Below are positions 52,168-59,566 of a stretch of DNA of 64,000 nucleotides, piece by piece. Positions within the stretch are counted from its first letter, which is position 1. Each line of letters begins with the position of its first letter. The notes under the pieces were generated by a model. It had not been told where the DNA came from and did no database searches. It saw only the letters and a list, made by a program, of their open reading frames with translations. Made by a program: the position numbers and the translations under genes. This stretch comes from VRUE01 sp963717375 (lineage in GTDB: Bacteria > Actinomycetota > Thermoleophilia > Solirubrobacterales > 70-9), in the NCBI GenBank assembly GCA_963717375.1, contig OY970329.1, positions 1,984,001-2,048,000 of the forward strand. Direction: 5' to 3'.

Positions 52168-53322
52168 CTACGCGAGCGCGTCCGGGCCCAGCTGGCCCGG
52201 CTCGGTGTAGCCGCAGAGGGCCATCGTCAGGTCGAACTCGGCGAGGACCATCTTCAGCACTGTTTCGACTCCGGCCTGGCCCTCCAGCGCGAGACCCCAG
52301 ATGTAAGGGCGGCCGAGGCAGACGGCGTCGGCACCGAGCGCCAGCGCCTTGATCACGTCGCTGCCGCCGCGGATACCGCTGTCGAAGAGGACTACCAGGT
52401 CGTCGGCCGCCGCCTCGGCGATCGCCGGCAGCGCGTCGAGCGAGCCGATCGCGCCGTCGACCTGGCGGCCGCCGTGGTTGGAGACGATGATGCCGTCGAG
52501 GCCGCGCGTCGCCGCCTCGCGCGCGTCGTCGGGGTGCTGGATCCCCTTGACCACGATCGGCAGCAGGGTCTGCTCGCGCAGCCAGTCGAGGTCGTCCCAG
52601 CTGAGCGAGGGGTTGGCCTGGACGCCGAGGAAGTGGCCGGTAGCGGCTCCGACGTCGTCCTCGGGCGTCTGCTCCAGGCCGGCGCGGAAGACCGGGTCCT
52701 GAAAGTAGTTGGCGACGCCCATCCCGTTGAGGAAGGGCAACCAGGCCTGCTGCAGGTCGCGCGGCTTCCAGCCGGGGATGAAGGTGTCGACGGTGAGCAC
52801 GATCGCGCCGTATCCGGCCGCCTCGGCGCGGCCGACGAGGCTCGCGGCAAGGTCGCGATCGTTGGGCCAGTAGAGCTGGAACCAGCGGGGAGCGGTGCCG
52901 CCCGCCTCGGCGATTTCCTCGAGGGTGAAGTGCGAGTTGGTGCTGGCGATCAGCGGCAGCCCGAGCTCAGCTGCGGCTGCTGCCGTCGCCAGCTCACCCT
53001 CCTCGTGGACGACCTTCTGCACGCCGATCGGCGCCAGCAGCACGGGCGCCGGCATCGCCGTGCCGAGCACGGTTGTGGAGAGGTCGCGCGCGGCGACGTC
53101 GCGCAGCATCCGCGGCACGATGCGGCGGCGCTGGAAGGCCTCGCGGTTGGCGTCCATCGTGCCCTCGCTGCCCGCACCGGCGAAGACGTAGTTGGCGGCG
53201 CGCTCGTCCATTGCCTCGGCCGCGCGGCGCTCCAGCTCGGCCACCGGAACGGGGATCGAGGGGATCTCGCCACCGAGGCCGCGGGCGTAGATCTCACGGT
53301 AGTAGTCGGCGAAATCGGCCAT
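52168..53322 (-). CDS. FMN-dependent alpha-hydroxy-acid oxidase (lactate 2-monooxygenase-like)
   Basis: 384 residues. A TIM barrel with conserved FMN and substrate sites: PVLLAPIGVQKVVHEEGELATAAAAAELG, the WFQLYWPNDR region, LPIVVKGIQHPDDAREA (catalytic Lys), and GIIVSNHGGRQVDGAIGSLDALP with the active-site His and Arg. The spacing of the first third (TFIPGWKPRDLQQAWLPFLNG, NYFQDPVF) and length are closest to lactate 2-monooxygenase of mycobacteria, by recall. It oxidises L-lactate or a related 2-hydroxyacid. The ATG at 53322 is nine bases after TAGCCT (53337-53332), a leaderless-type start. It is divergent from tatD. Confidence 0.9.
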   Translation of the reverse strand: MADFADYYREIYARGLGGEIPSIPVPVAELERRAAEAMDERAANYVFAGAGSEGTMDANREAFQRRRIVPRMLRDVAARDLSTTVLGTAMPAPVLLAPIGVQKVVHEEGELATAAAAAELGLPLIASTNSHFTLEEIAEAGGTAPRWFQLYWPNDRDLAASLVGRAEAAGYGAIVLTVDTFIPGWKPRDLQQAWLPFLNGMGVANYFQDPVFRAGLEQTPEDDVGAATGHFLGVQANPSLSWDDLDWLREQTLLPIVVKGIQHPDDAREAATRGLDGIIVSNHGGRQVDGAIGSLDALPAIAEAAADDLVVLFDSGIRGGSDVIKALALGADAVCLGRPYIWGLALEGQAGVETVLKMVLAEFDLTMALCGYTEPGQLGPDALA

Positions 53323-53370
53323 GCGCTCGGAAGGCTATCCGGGCAGAGCGCGCGGATAGGCTCTGGGGAC

Positions 53371-54141
53371 GTGATCGACTCCCACACCCACCTCTTCCTC
53401 TGCGACCGGCCCGAGGCCGAGGTTGTCGCGGCGGCGCGCGAGGCGGGGGTCGAGCGGATGCTCAACGTCGGCCTCGAGGGCGAGTCCAACAAGATCGCGA
53501 TCGCCGCGACCGAGCGCTACGACGCGGTCTTCGCCACGGCCGGCTGCCATCCGACCGAGGCCGCCGGGTTCGACGACGCGCGGGCGGAAGCGATCGCCGC
53601 GCTCGCCGCCGAGCACGAGAAGGTGCGGGCGATCGGCGAGACCGGGATCGATTACTACCGGGAGAGCGCCAGCAAGGCCGACCAGCGCCGCGCCTTCGAG
53701 GCCCAGATCGACATCGCCCGAGACCGCGATCTGCCGATCGTGATCCACGCCCGCGATCCCGAGGACGAGACCGGCGCGATCGACGACGTCTTCGAGATCC
53801 TCGACGCGCGCGGCGAGGGGGTGAAGGTGATCCTGCACTGTTTCCTCGCTCCCTGGCGGGTCGAGGACGCGATCGAGCGCGGCTGGTTCTGCTCCTTCTC
53901 TGGGATCGTCACCTTCCCCAGCGCCGCCGAGCTGCGCGAGGCCGCCGCGAAGCTTCCCGACGAGCTCGTCCTGGTCGAGACCGACGCTCCCTACCTCGCG
54001 CCGCAGCCGGTGCGGGGCAAGCCCAATGAGCCGGCCTATGTCGTCTCGACCGCCGAGGTCGTCGCCGAGGTCCGCGGCGTCACCTACGCGGAGCTGGAGC
54101 GCACGGTCGAGGCCAACGCGCGCTCGCTCTTCGGCTGGTAG
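53371..54141 (+). CDS. tatD: TatD-family metal-dependent DNase
   Basis: 256 residues from the GTG at 53371, eight bases after TAGGCT (53357-53362). Metal ligands are in place: DSHTHLF (two His), IGETGIDYY (Glu), LPIVIHARD (His), ILHCF (His), LVETDAPYL (Asp). The family has 3'-5' exonuclease activity on DNA and a proofreading role at D-Tyr-tRNA-linked or DNA-repair steps. It is followed two bases later by rsmA. The frame is open far upstream, but family homology starts here. Confidence 0.93.
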   Translation: MIDSHTHLFLCDRPEAEVVAAAREAGVERMLNVGLEGESNKIAIAATERYDAVFATAGCHPTEAAGFDDARAEAIAALAAEHEKVRAIGETGIDYYRESASKADQRRAFEAQIDIARDRDLPIVIHARDPEDETGAIDDVFEILDARGEGVKVILHCFLAPWRVEDAIERGWFCSFSGIVTFPSAAELREAAAKLPDELVLVETDAPYLAPQPVRGKPNEPAYVVSTAEVVAEVRGVTYAELERTVEANARSLFGW

Positions 54142-54143
54142 GC

Positions 54144-54908
54144 GTGGTTAGGCTCGGGCAGAACTTCCTGTCCGACACGAACCTGCTCGACGCGATCGTC
54201 CGCGACGCCGAGCTGGGCGAAGGGGACGTCGTACTCGAGGTCGGCGCCGGGGAAGGCGTGCTGAGCGAGCGCCTCGCCGACGCCGTGCCCCATCTTCACT
54301 CGATCGAGCTCGACCGCCGGCTCGAGCCGGCCCTGGCCGCGCTCGCCGCCCGGGAGAACGTCACCCTGCACTGGGGCGACGCGATGAAGCTGGACTTCGC
54401 TTCCTTTGAGCCCACCCCGACCGCGGTCGTCTCCAACCTGCCCTACTCGGTGGCGACGCCGCTGATCCTGCGCACGATCGAGCAGTTGCCGTCGGTGGGG
54501 CGCTGGACCGTGATGGTGCAGCGCGAGATCGCCGACCGGCTGCGCGCCGCGCCGGGCAGCCGCACCTACGGCTCGCCGAGCGTGATCGCCCAGCTCGCCT
54601 GCGAGGTCAAGCTGATTCGCAAAGTCGACCCCGCCGTCTTCCGGCCGCGGCCCCGGGTCGACTCGGCGATCCTCGGCCTGCGCCGCACCGGCCCGGGTGC
54701 CGACCCGCCGACCCGCGAGCTGGTCCGCGCCGCCTTCGCCCACCGCCGCAAGTCGCTGGCGCGCTCGCTGGAGCACGTTCGGCCGGGGTCGCTTGCCCCC
54801 GCCCGGGCGGCGCTGGAGGAGCTGGGGCTGGCGGCCGACGCCAGGGCCGAGTCGCTCTCGCCCGACGATTTCGCCGCGCTATCGGCGAAGCTGCGAGCAA
54901 GCGCCTAA
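54144..54908 (+). CDS. rsmA: 16S rRNA (adenine(1518)-N6/adenine(1519)-N6)-dimethyltransferase
   Basis: 254 residues (KsgA). The SAM motif is VVLEVGAGEGVLSERL and the catalytic motif is NLPYSVATPLI. MVQREIADRLRAAPGSRTYGSPSVIAQL and KVDPAVFRPRPRVDSAILGLR follow as expected. It dimethylates two adenines at the 3' end of 16S rRNA during ribosome assembly. It starts with GTG two bases after tatD. The N-terminus is short, with GQNFLSD close to the start, which is normal. ispE starts 14 bases later. Confidence 0.95.
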   Translation: MVRLGQNFLSDTNLLDAIVRDAELGEGDVVLEVGAGEGVLSERLADAVPHLHSIELDRRLEPALAALAARENVTLHWGDAMKLDFASFEPTPTAVVSNLPYSVATPLILRTIEQLPSVGRWTVMVQREIADRLRAAPGSRTYGSPSVIAQLACEVKLIRKVDPAVFRPRPRVDSAILGLRRTGPGADPPTRELVRAAFAHRRKSLARSLEHVRPGSLAPARAALEELGLAADARAESLSPDDFAALSAKLRASA

Positions 54909-54922
54909 GCGCGACTTCCTCG

Positions 54923-55753
54923 ATGCAGACACTCGCCCCCGCCAAGCTCAACCTCTGCCTCTACCTCGGCCCGACCCGGGACGACGGCCTGCACGAGCTC
55001 TGCTCGCTGTTCGAGCCGCTAGCGCTGGCGGACCCGATCGTCGTCGCCGAGGCCGAGCGCGACGAAGTCGTCTGCGCCGGCGTCGAGGGTGAGAACCTCG
55101 CGGCGCGGGCGCTGGCGGCATTGCGCGAGCGCGGCTGGGACGGCCCGCCGCTGCGCATCGAGATCGAGAAGCGGATCCCGGTCGCCGCCGGCCTGGGCGG
55201 CGGCAGCGCCGACGCGGCGGCGGTGCTGCGCCTGGCGCGGGGCGAGGTCGCCGGCCTGGAGGAGATCGCGGCCGGCCTCGGCGCCGATGTGCCCTCGCAG
55301 CTGCTGCCCGCGCTGGCGCTCGTCCGCGGCTCCGGGGAGAAGATCGAGCGCCTGCCAGCCCCGACGCCGCACGCGGTCGTGCTCCTCCCGGACGGCGGCG
55401 GTCTCAGTACCGCGGCCGTGTTCGCCGAGGCCGACCGGCTTGGCAGCGGTCGCGACGCGGCCGAGCTGGAGGGGCTGGCCGAGCAGCTTCGCGGCGTCGC
55501 TGGAGCCGGCGCGTCGCCGCTGTCTTACCCAGAGCTGCTCGTCAACGATCTCGAGCCCGCGGCGCGCTCGCTGAGGCCGCAGATCGGCGAGGCGCTCGAC
55601 GCCCTGCGCGCGGCCGGGGCGCCGCACGCCCTGCTGACCGGCTCCGGCCCGACCGCCTTCGGCCTCTTCGAGGATCTCGCCGCGGCCCGCACGGCGGCCG
55701 CCGCGCTCGACCGCGACGACGCGATCGTCTGCGAGGCGGGGGTGGCCTGGTGA
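54923..55753 (+). CDS. ispE: 4-(cytidine 5'-diphospho)-2-C-methyl-D-erythritol kinase
   Basis: 276 residues, GHMP kinase of the non-mevalonate isoprenoid pathway. Seen: APAKLNLCLYLG, the ATP-binding PVAAGLGGGSADAAAVLR (about 86-103), and the third motif LLTGSGPTAFGLFE near the end. The sequence is shorter than many members in the middle. The rsmA-ispE adjacency is common in bacteria. The TGA overlaps the start GTG of the DedA-PAP2 gene as GTGA. Confidence 0.96.
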   Translation: MQTLAPAKLNLCLYLGPTRDDGLHELCSLFEPLALADPIVVAEAERDEVVCAGVEGENLAARALAALRERGWDGPPLRIEIEKRIPVAAGLGGGSADAAAVLRLARGEVAGLEEIAAGLGADVPSQLLPALALVRGSGEKIERLPAPTPHAVVLLPDGGGLSTAAVFAEADRLGSGRDAAELEGLAEQLRGVAGAGASPLSYPELLVNDLEPAARSLRPQIGEALDALRAAGAPHALLTGSGPTAFGLFEDLAAARTAAAALDRDDAIVCEAGVAW

Positions 55754-57267
55754 AGCTGGCGGGGGAGGGCGGCGGCAACCGCAAACGCCTGCTGATCGGG
55801 ATCGCCGCCGTGGTGGTCGCCGCCGGCTACTACCTGATCAGCCGCGAGCTCGGCAGCCTCGATCTGCAGAACCTGCTCGAAGACGTCTCCAACACGCTGG
55901 GGGCGTGGACCTACCTCCTCGTCGGCGTCTTCGCCTTCGCCGAGACCGGCGCCTTCGTCGGTCTCGTCGTCCCCGGCGAGACCGTGATGCTGCTCGGCGG
56001 CGCCGTCGCCGGCCAGGGCGCGATCGACATCTACCTGCTGATCGCGATTGCCTGGTTCTCCGCCTGGGCCGGCGACACGACCAGCTTCTTCATCGGCCGC
56101 CGGCTCGGCCGCGAGTTCGTGCTCACCCACGGGCCGCGCTTCGGGATCGGACACGAGCGCTTCGAAAAGGTCGAGGACTACTTCTCCCGCCACGGCGGCA
56201 AGACGATCTTCATCGGTCGTTTCATCAGCCTCGTCCGCGCCTTCGCCCCGTTCATCGCCGGCAGCTCGGGCATGCGCTACCGCGCCTTCGTCCCCTACAG
56301 CATCCTCGGCACCGGACTCTGGGCCAGCGCCCACATCCTGGTCGGCTATTTCTTCTCGCGCAGCATCGAGAGCGCCGCCAAGTACGCGGGCACGGGCGCT
56401 TTCGTGCTGGCGACGACGATCGTCGTCATCGTTGCCGTCGTCACGGCGGTCCGCTTCTTCCGGGTCGAAGGCAACCGGCGCGCCACCGTCGCCTGGATGC
56501 AACGCCACGCGGCAACCCGCTGGCTCGTCGTTCTCACCAGGCGCTTCCGCCCGCAGCTCGACTTCCTCTGGGGGCGGGTGACGCCGGGCGGCACCTTCGG
56601 CCTCGAGTTCACCTCGCTGATGGCGATCTTCGCCGTCTCCACCTTCGTCCTCGTCGCCTACACCGTGATCGTCAACGGCGAACCGGGCCCGACGCCGGGA
56701 GACACGACGGCGATCGAATTGGCGGAACGGCTGCAGGCGAGCTGGTTGACCAGCTTCTCCAAGGTTTTCACCCACCTCGGTTCCTCCGCGGTGACCGGCC
56801 TGATGGCGATCCTCGCCGCCGCGCTGCTAGCCGCGCGCCGCCGCTGGGCGGAGTTCGGCGTGCTGGTCGCCGGTGCCGCGCTGATCTTCATCGGCGTGCA
56901 CGAGCTCAAGGACGCGGTCGACCGGCCCCGTCCCGGAGGCGGCCTGATCGATGCCTCGGGCTCGTCCTTCCCGAGCGCCCACGCGGCCTACTCGACCTTC
57001 TACGTCTGGCTCGCGGTGACGATCGTGATGCGCCTGCGGGTCGGAATGGCGCGCGGCGCCGCCGTGATCGCGGCCGGGATCGTGCTGACCGCCGTGGTCG
57101 GCCTCTCGCGGGTTTACCTCAGCGTCCACTACCTCAGCGACGTCAGCGCCGGCTGGGCGCTGGGCGCCGCCTGTTTCTCCTTCTGCGCCGCCGTCGCCCT
57201 GGTCATCACCACTGTGCGGCAGAATGAGCCCCGTGTTGCCGCTGGCGCTGCAGAAGATCGAGAATGA
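55750..57267 (+). CDS. DedA-PAP2 fusion membrane protein
   Basis: 505 residues. The N-terminal half (about 45-225) is a DedA/SNARE-associated domain (FAETGAFVGLVVPGETVMLLGGAVA, WAGDTTSFFIGRRLGR, RHGGKTIFIGRFISLVRAFAPFIAGSSGM). The C-terminal half (about 340-495) is a PAP2 lipid phosphatase with all three motifs: KDAVDRPRP, SSFPSAHA and SRVYLSVHYLSDVSAG. DedA proteins move lipid carriers across membranes, and PAP2 enzymes dephosphorylate them, so the fusion could recycle an undecaprenyl or phosphatidate-type lipid. It is coupled to ispE by a GTGA overlap. The downstream small gene overlaps its last 44 bases. Confidence 0.9.
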   Translation: MKLAGEGGGNRKRLLIGIAAVVVAAGYYLISRELGSLDLQNLLEDVSNTLGAWTYLLVGVFAFAETGAFVGLVVPGETVMLLGGAVAGQGAIDIYLLIAIAWFSAWAGDTTSFFIGRRLGREFVLTHGPRFGIGHERFEKVEDYFSRHGGKTIFIGRFISLVRAFAPFIAGSSGMRYRAFVPYSILGTGLWASAHILVGYFFSRSIESAAKYAGTGAFVLATTIVVIVAVVTAVRFFRVEGNRRATVAWMQRHAATRWLVVLTRRFRPQLDFLWGRVTPGGTFGLEFTSLMAIFAVSTFVLVAYTVIVNGEPGPTPGDTTAIELAERLQASWLTSFSKVFTHLGSSAVTGLMAILAAALLAARRRWAEFGVLVAGAALIFIGVHELKDAVDRPRPGGGLIDASGSSFPSAHAAYSTFYVWLAVTIVMRLRVGMARGAAVIAAGIVLTAVVGLSRVYLSVHYLSDVSAGWALGAACFSFCAAVALVITTVRQNEPRVAAGAAEDRE

Positions 57268-57487
57268 GTACCTGCTGTTCGGCGCGGCCGGGCTGGTCAG
57301 CCTGGTCGCTTTCGTCGGCCTGATCCTGGTCCCGGCGGTCAGCTCCTACGGTCGCATCTGGGAGAAGGCAGCGGCCGGCTTCGTCTCACTCTTCGTCCTC
57401 GCCGCCCTGGTCCTGACCGGCGTCGTCATCGGCCTCGCCGTCGTCTACTACTACAACGACATTCTCAATCTTCTCCACGGCAAGTAG
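57224..57487 (+). CDS. Small two-helix membrane protein
   Basis: 87 residues, with two membrane helices (about 17-40 and 49-76). The ATG at 57224 lies within the end of the DedA-PAP2 gene, overlapping by 44 bases in another frame. A GTG at 57233 is possible and would give nearly the same product. No family is recognised. The tight overlap suggests it is made together with the DedA-PAP2 protein and may be a partner subunit (inference). Confidence 0.65.
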   Translation: MSPVLPLALQKIENEYLLFGAAGLVSLVAFVGLILVPAVSSYGRIWEKAAAGFVSLFVLAALVLTGVVIGLAVVYYYNDILNLLHGK

Positions 57488-57511
57488 CGGCAGTGCTCGG
57501 CTCACAGAATC

Positions 57512-57541
57512 GTTAGCGCTAACTGAATTCGTCTAGCGCTG
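57512..57541. promoter_or_regulatory. Palindromic GTTAGCGCTAAC operator before PucR-type gene
   Basis: GTTAGCGCTAAC at 57512-57523 is a perfect 12-base palindrome, followed by a second TAGCGCT at 57534-57540. Both lie in the 81-base gap before the PucR-type regulator. A dimeric regulator with paired sites, possibly autoregulation, is inferred. Confidence 0.5.
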
Positions 57542-57568
57542 AAGTCGGTGCCTGGGGATAATGCGGTC

Positions 57569-58804
57569 ATGCCGGCGGCCTCAAAAGGGAGAAAAGCGCC
57601 TGCAAGCCTTGGGGAAGAAGGGACTCTCGAGGCTCTTTCGGACGCGGTCGAGTCAGGTGCTGGCCTGCCCGCCGTGGCGCGCGCGGCGGCCAAAGTGCTG
57701 GATGCCAGCGTCGTCCTGATCGATCGCTCAAGCGCCGTGCTCGCCGTGGCCGGCGCCTCGCCGGACCAGGAGAAAAAGCTGCTCGCCGGGGGCGATGAGG
57801 TGACCCGGGTCGAGCTGCGGGTGGCCGACAGCGCCGTCGGTGAGCTGCGCTACCGCGGCGCCTCGCCGCCCGAGCCGATGATCACCCGCATGGTGACGAC
57901 GCTGCTGGCGCTGGAGCTGGAGCGCTCGCGCTCACCGGAGTGGGAGAGCGAGGAGGTGGCGGGAGCATTCGTCGCCGCCGTCCTCGCCCGCCAGGTGACC
58001 GACCGCGGCGACATCCTCGCCCGCGGCGCCGAGCTCGGCGCCGCGCTTGACCAGGGCGCCGGGGTGCTGATCCTGCACGCGGCGCCCCGCGCGGCGCAGA
58101 GTGGCGAGTGGAGAGCGCGGGTGATGACGCTGACGCAGCGGGCGCTGCGCTCCCTCGCGCCGGGCTCGCTGGCAAGCGCGGGTGGGGAGGACGTCGCCGA
58201 GATCGCCGCGATCGTCCCCGCCGAGGACGACGCGCGGCTCGAGCGCGCCGCCGCCGGCTTGGCGCGCGAGCTCGAAGACAGCCTTTCCGGCTTTCACCTA
58301 ACGATCGGCCGCAGCCGCCACGCCGCCGACCCGGTCGACCTCTACCGATCCGGCAACGAGGCGCGGCTGGCGGTCAACGTCGGCGAGGCAGAGGGCCGCT
58401 CGCTGCTTGCCTTCGAGGACACCGGCTCCTACCGCCTGCTGCTGCCGGCCATGAGCGAGGACCCGCGCGAGCTCGAACGTTTCTACGCCGAGACGATTGC
58501 GCCGCTCTCGGCCTACGACGAGCAGTACGAGACCGAGCTGGTGAGGACTGTCGAGGCCTACCTCGACAACGACGGCAACGTCGCCGCCACCGCCAAACAG
58601 CTCTTCACCCACCGCCACACGATCCGCTACCGGCTCGAGCGCGTCAAAGAGCTCTGCGGTCATGACGTCTCCGCCACCGAGGGCCGCGAGAAGCTGGGCC
58701 TCGGGCTCAAAACCATGCGCGTCCTCGGCATCGCCTCGCCGCAGGGGCCGGCAATGGAGCCCGGCTCCGAAGCGGGCCAAGTGCCGCGATCTTCGGACGA
58801 GTAG
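57569..58804 (+). CDS. PucR/CdaR-type transcriptional regulator
   Basis: 411 residues from the ATG at 57569, with GATAAT six bases upstream (57557-57562) favouring this over the GTG seven codons earlier. About 1-150 form an N-terminal sensor region, the middle is a GGDEF-like CdaR fold (GFHLTIGRSRHAADPVDLYRSGNEARLAVNVG), and the C-terminal HTH is ELVRTVEAYLDNDGNVAATAKQLFTHRHTIRYRLERVKELCG. Such proteins regulate nitrogen, purine or other catabolic genes in response to small molecules. The upstream palindrome suggests autoregulation. The gene is convergent with tRNA-Gln. Confidence 0.85.
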   Translation: MPAASKGRKAPASLGEEGTLEALSDAVESGAGLPAVARAAAKVLDASVVLIDRSSAVLAVAGASPDQEKKLLAGGDEVTRVELRVADSAVGELRYRGASPPEPMITRMVTTLLALELERSRSPEWESEEVAGAFVAAVLARQVTDRGDILARGAELGAALDQGAGVLILHAAPRAAQSGEWRARVMTLTQRALRSLAPGSLASAGGEDVAEIAAIVPAEDDARLERAAAGLARELEDSLSGFHLTIGRSRHAADPVDLYRSGNEARLAVNVGEAEGRSLLAFEDTGSYRLLLPAMSEDPRELERFYAETIAPLSAYDEQYETELVRTVEAYLDNDGNVAATAKQLFTHRHTIRYRLERVKELCGHDVSATEGREKLGLGLKTMRVLGIASPQGPAMEPGSEAGQVPRSSDE

Positions 58805-58815
58805 GCCCTCGAAGG

Positions 58816-58888
58816 TTCCGGGGGAAGGACTCGAACCCTCTCTTCTTGGACCAAAACCAAGCGTGCTGGCCGATTACACCACCCCGGA
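58816..58888 (-). tRNA. tRNA-Gln (anticodon TTG)
   Basis: The minus strand folds as a cloverleaf: acceptor TCCGGGG pairs with CCCCGGA, the anticodon stem CTTGG/CCAAG encloses the loop TTTTGGT with anticodon TTG, and the T arm is GAGGG-TTCGAGT-CCTTC. The discriminator base is A and CCA is not encoded. It reads CAA and CAG glutamine codons. It lies downstream of and convergent to the PucR-type gene, 67 bases before the HdeD-like gene on the other strand. Confidence 0.95.
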
Positions 58889-58955
58889 CCGGGCTCCGAG
58901 ACTAGCGTCACAGGCGACGGTTGATCGTGTCCGTGGGGGCGCCTAGGGTTTCGGC

Positions 58956-59525
58956 ATGGAGATGAATGCGGTGCAGATGGATCCGGAGGTTCGTGAGGGA
59001 CTGCGGCGCAGCTGGAAGGCGCTGATGACCGTGGGGATCCTGGCGATCTTCATCGGTTGCGTGGCGATCGTCGTGCCCGAGGTGGCTGCGGTTGGGACCG
59101 CGATCTTCATCGGCTGGATCCTCGTCATCGCCGGTGCCTTCTTGGTCGCCGCGGCGTTCATGGCGCACTCGATCGGTTCGGTGGTCCTGCGCCTGATCTG
59201 GGCGTTGCTGACCGTAATCGTCGGGCTTTGGTTGATCGTTGAACCGCACAACGGAACCCTGACGCTGACCCTGATCCTCGGCATCTACTTCCTCTTCATG
59301 GGCCTGACTCGGATCGCCGTCGCCTTCGCCGGTCGCGGCCAGCAGGGCGCAGGCCTGGTCGGCCTCAGCGGCGTCTGCGGCCTGCTGATTGGCATCCTCG
59401 TCCTCGCCAAGTTCCCCAGCTCGGCAGATTGGGCGATCGGCCTGCTGGTCGGCATCGACCTGATCTTCGCCGGCTGGACGCTGACCAGCGTGGCGCTGGT
59501 CGGGCGAGACCTTTCGCGGGCCTAG
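58956..59525 (+). CDS. HdeD/DUF308-family membrane protein
   Basis: 189 residues with about six short membrane helices, typical for DUF308 (WKALMTVGILAIFIGCVAIVVPEVAAVGTAIFIGWILVIAGAF; VVLRLIWALLTVIVGLWLIVEP; GIYFLFMGLTRIAVAF). HdeD is an inner-membrane acid-resistance protein in E. coli, but the function in actinobacteria is unknown. The ATG at 58956 is six bases after TAGGGT (58944-58949), a leaderless-type start. glmU follows after 41 bases under its own TANNNT box. Confidence 0.85.
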   Translation: MEMNAVQMDPEVREGLRRSWKALMTVGILAIFIGCVAIVVPEVAAVGTAIFIGWILVIAGAFLVAAAFMAHSIGSVVLRLIWALLTVIVGLWLIVEPHNGTLTLTLILGIYFLFMGLTRIAVAFAGRGQQGAGLVGLSGVCGLLIGILVLAKFPSSADWAIGLLVGIDLIFAGWTLTSVALVGRDLSRA

Positions 59526-59566
59526 TCCAAGCGCAGCACCCGCCCGCCAGCGCTTACGATCTGTCT

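Noticed and set aside
52135..54141. 668-codon version of tatD
   Set aside because: The extra N-terminus is antisense to the lactate-oxidase-type gene; metal motifs start at the GTG at 53371.
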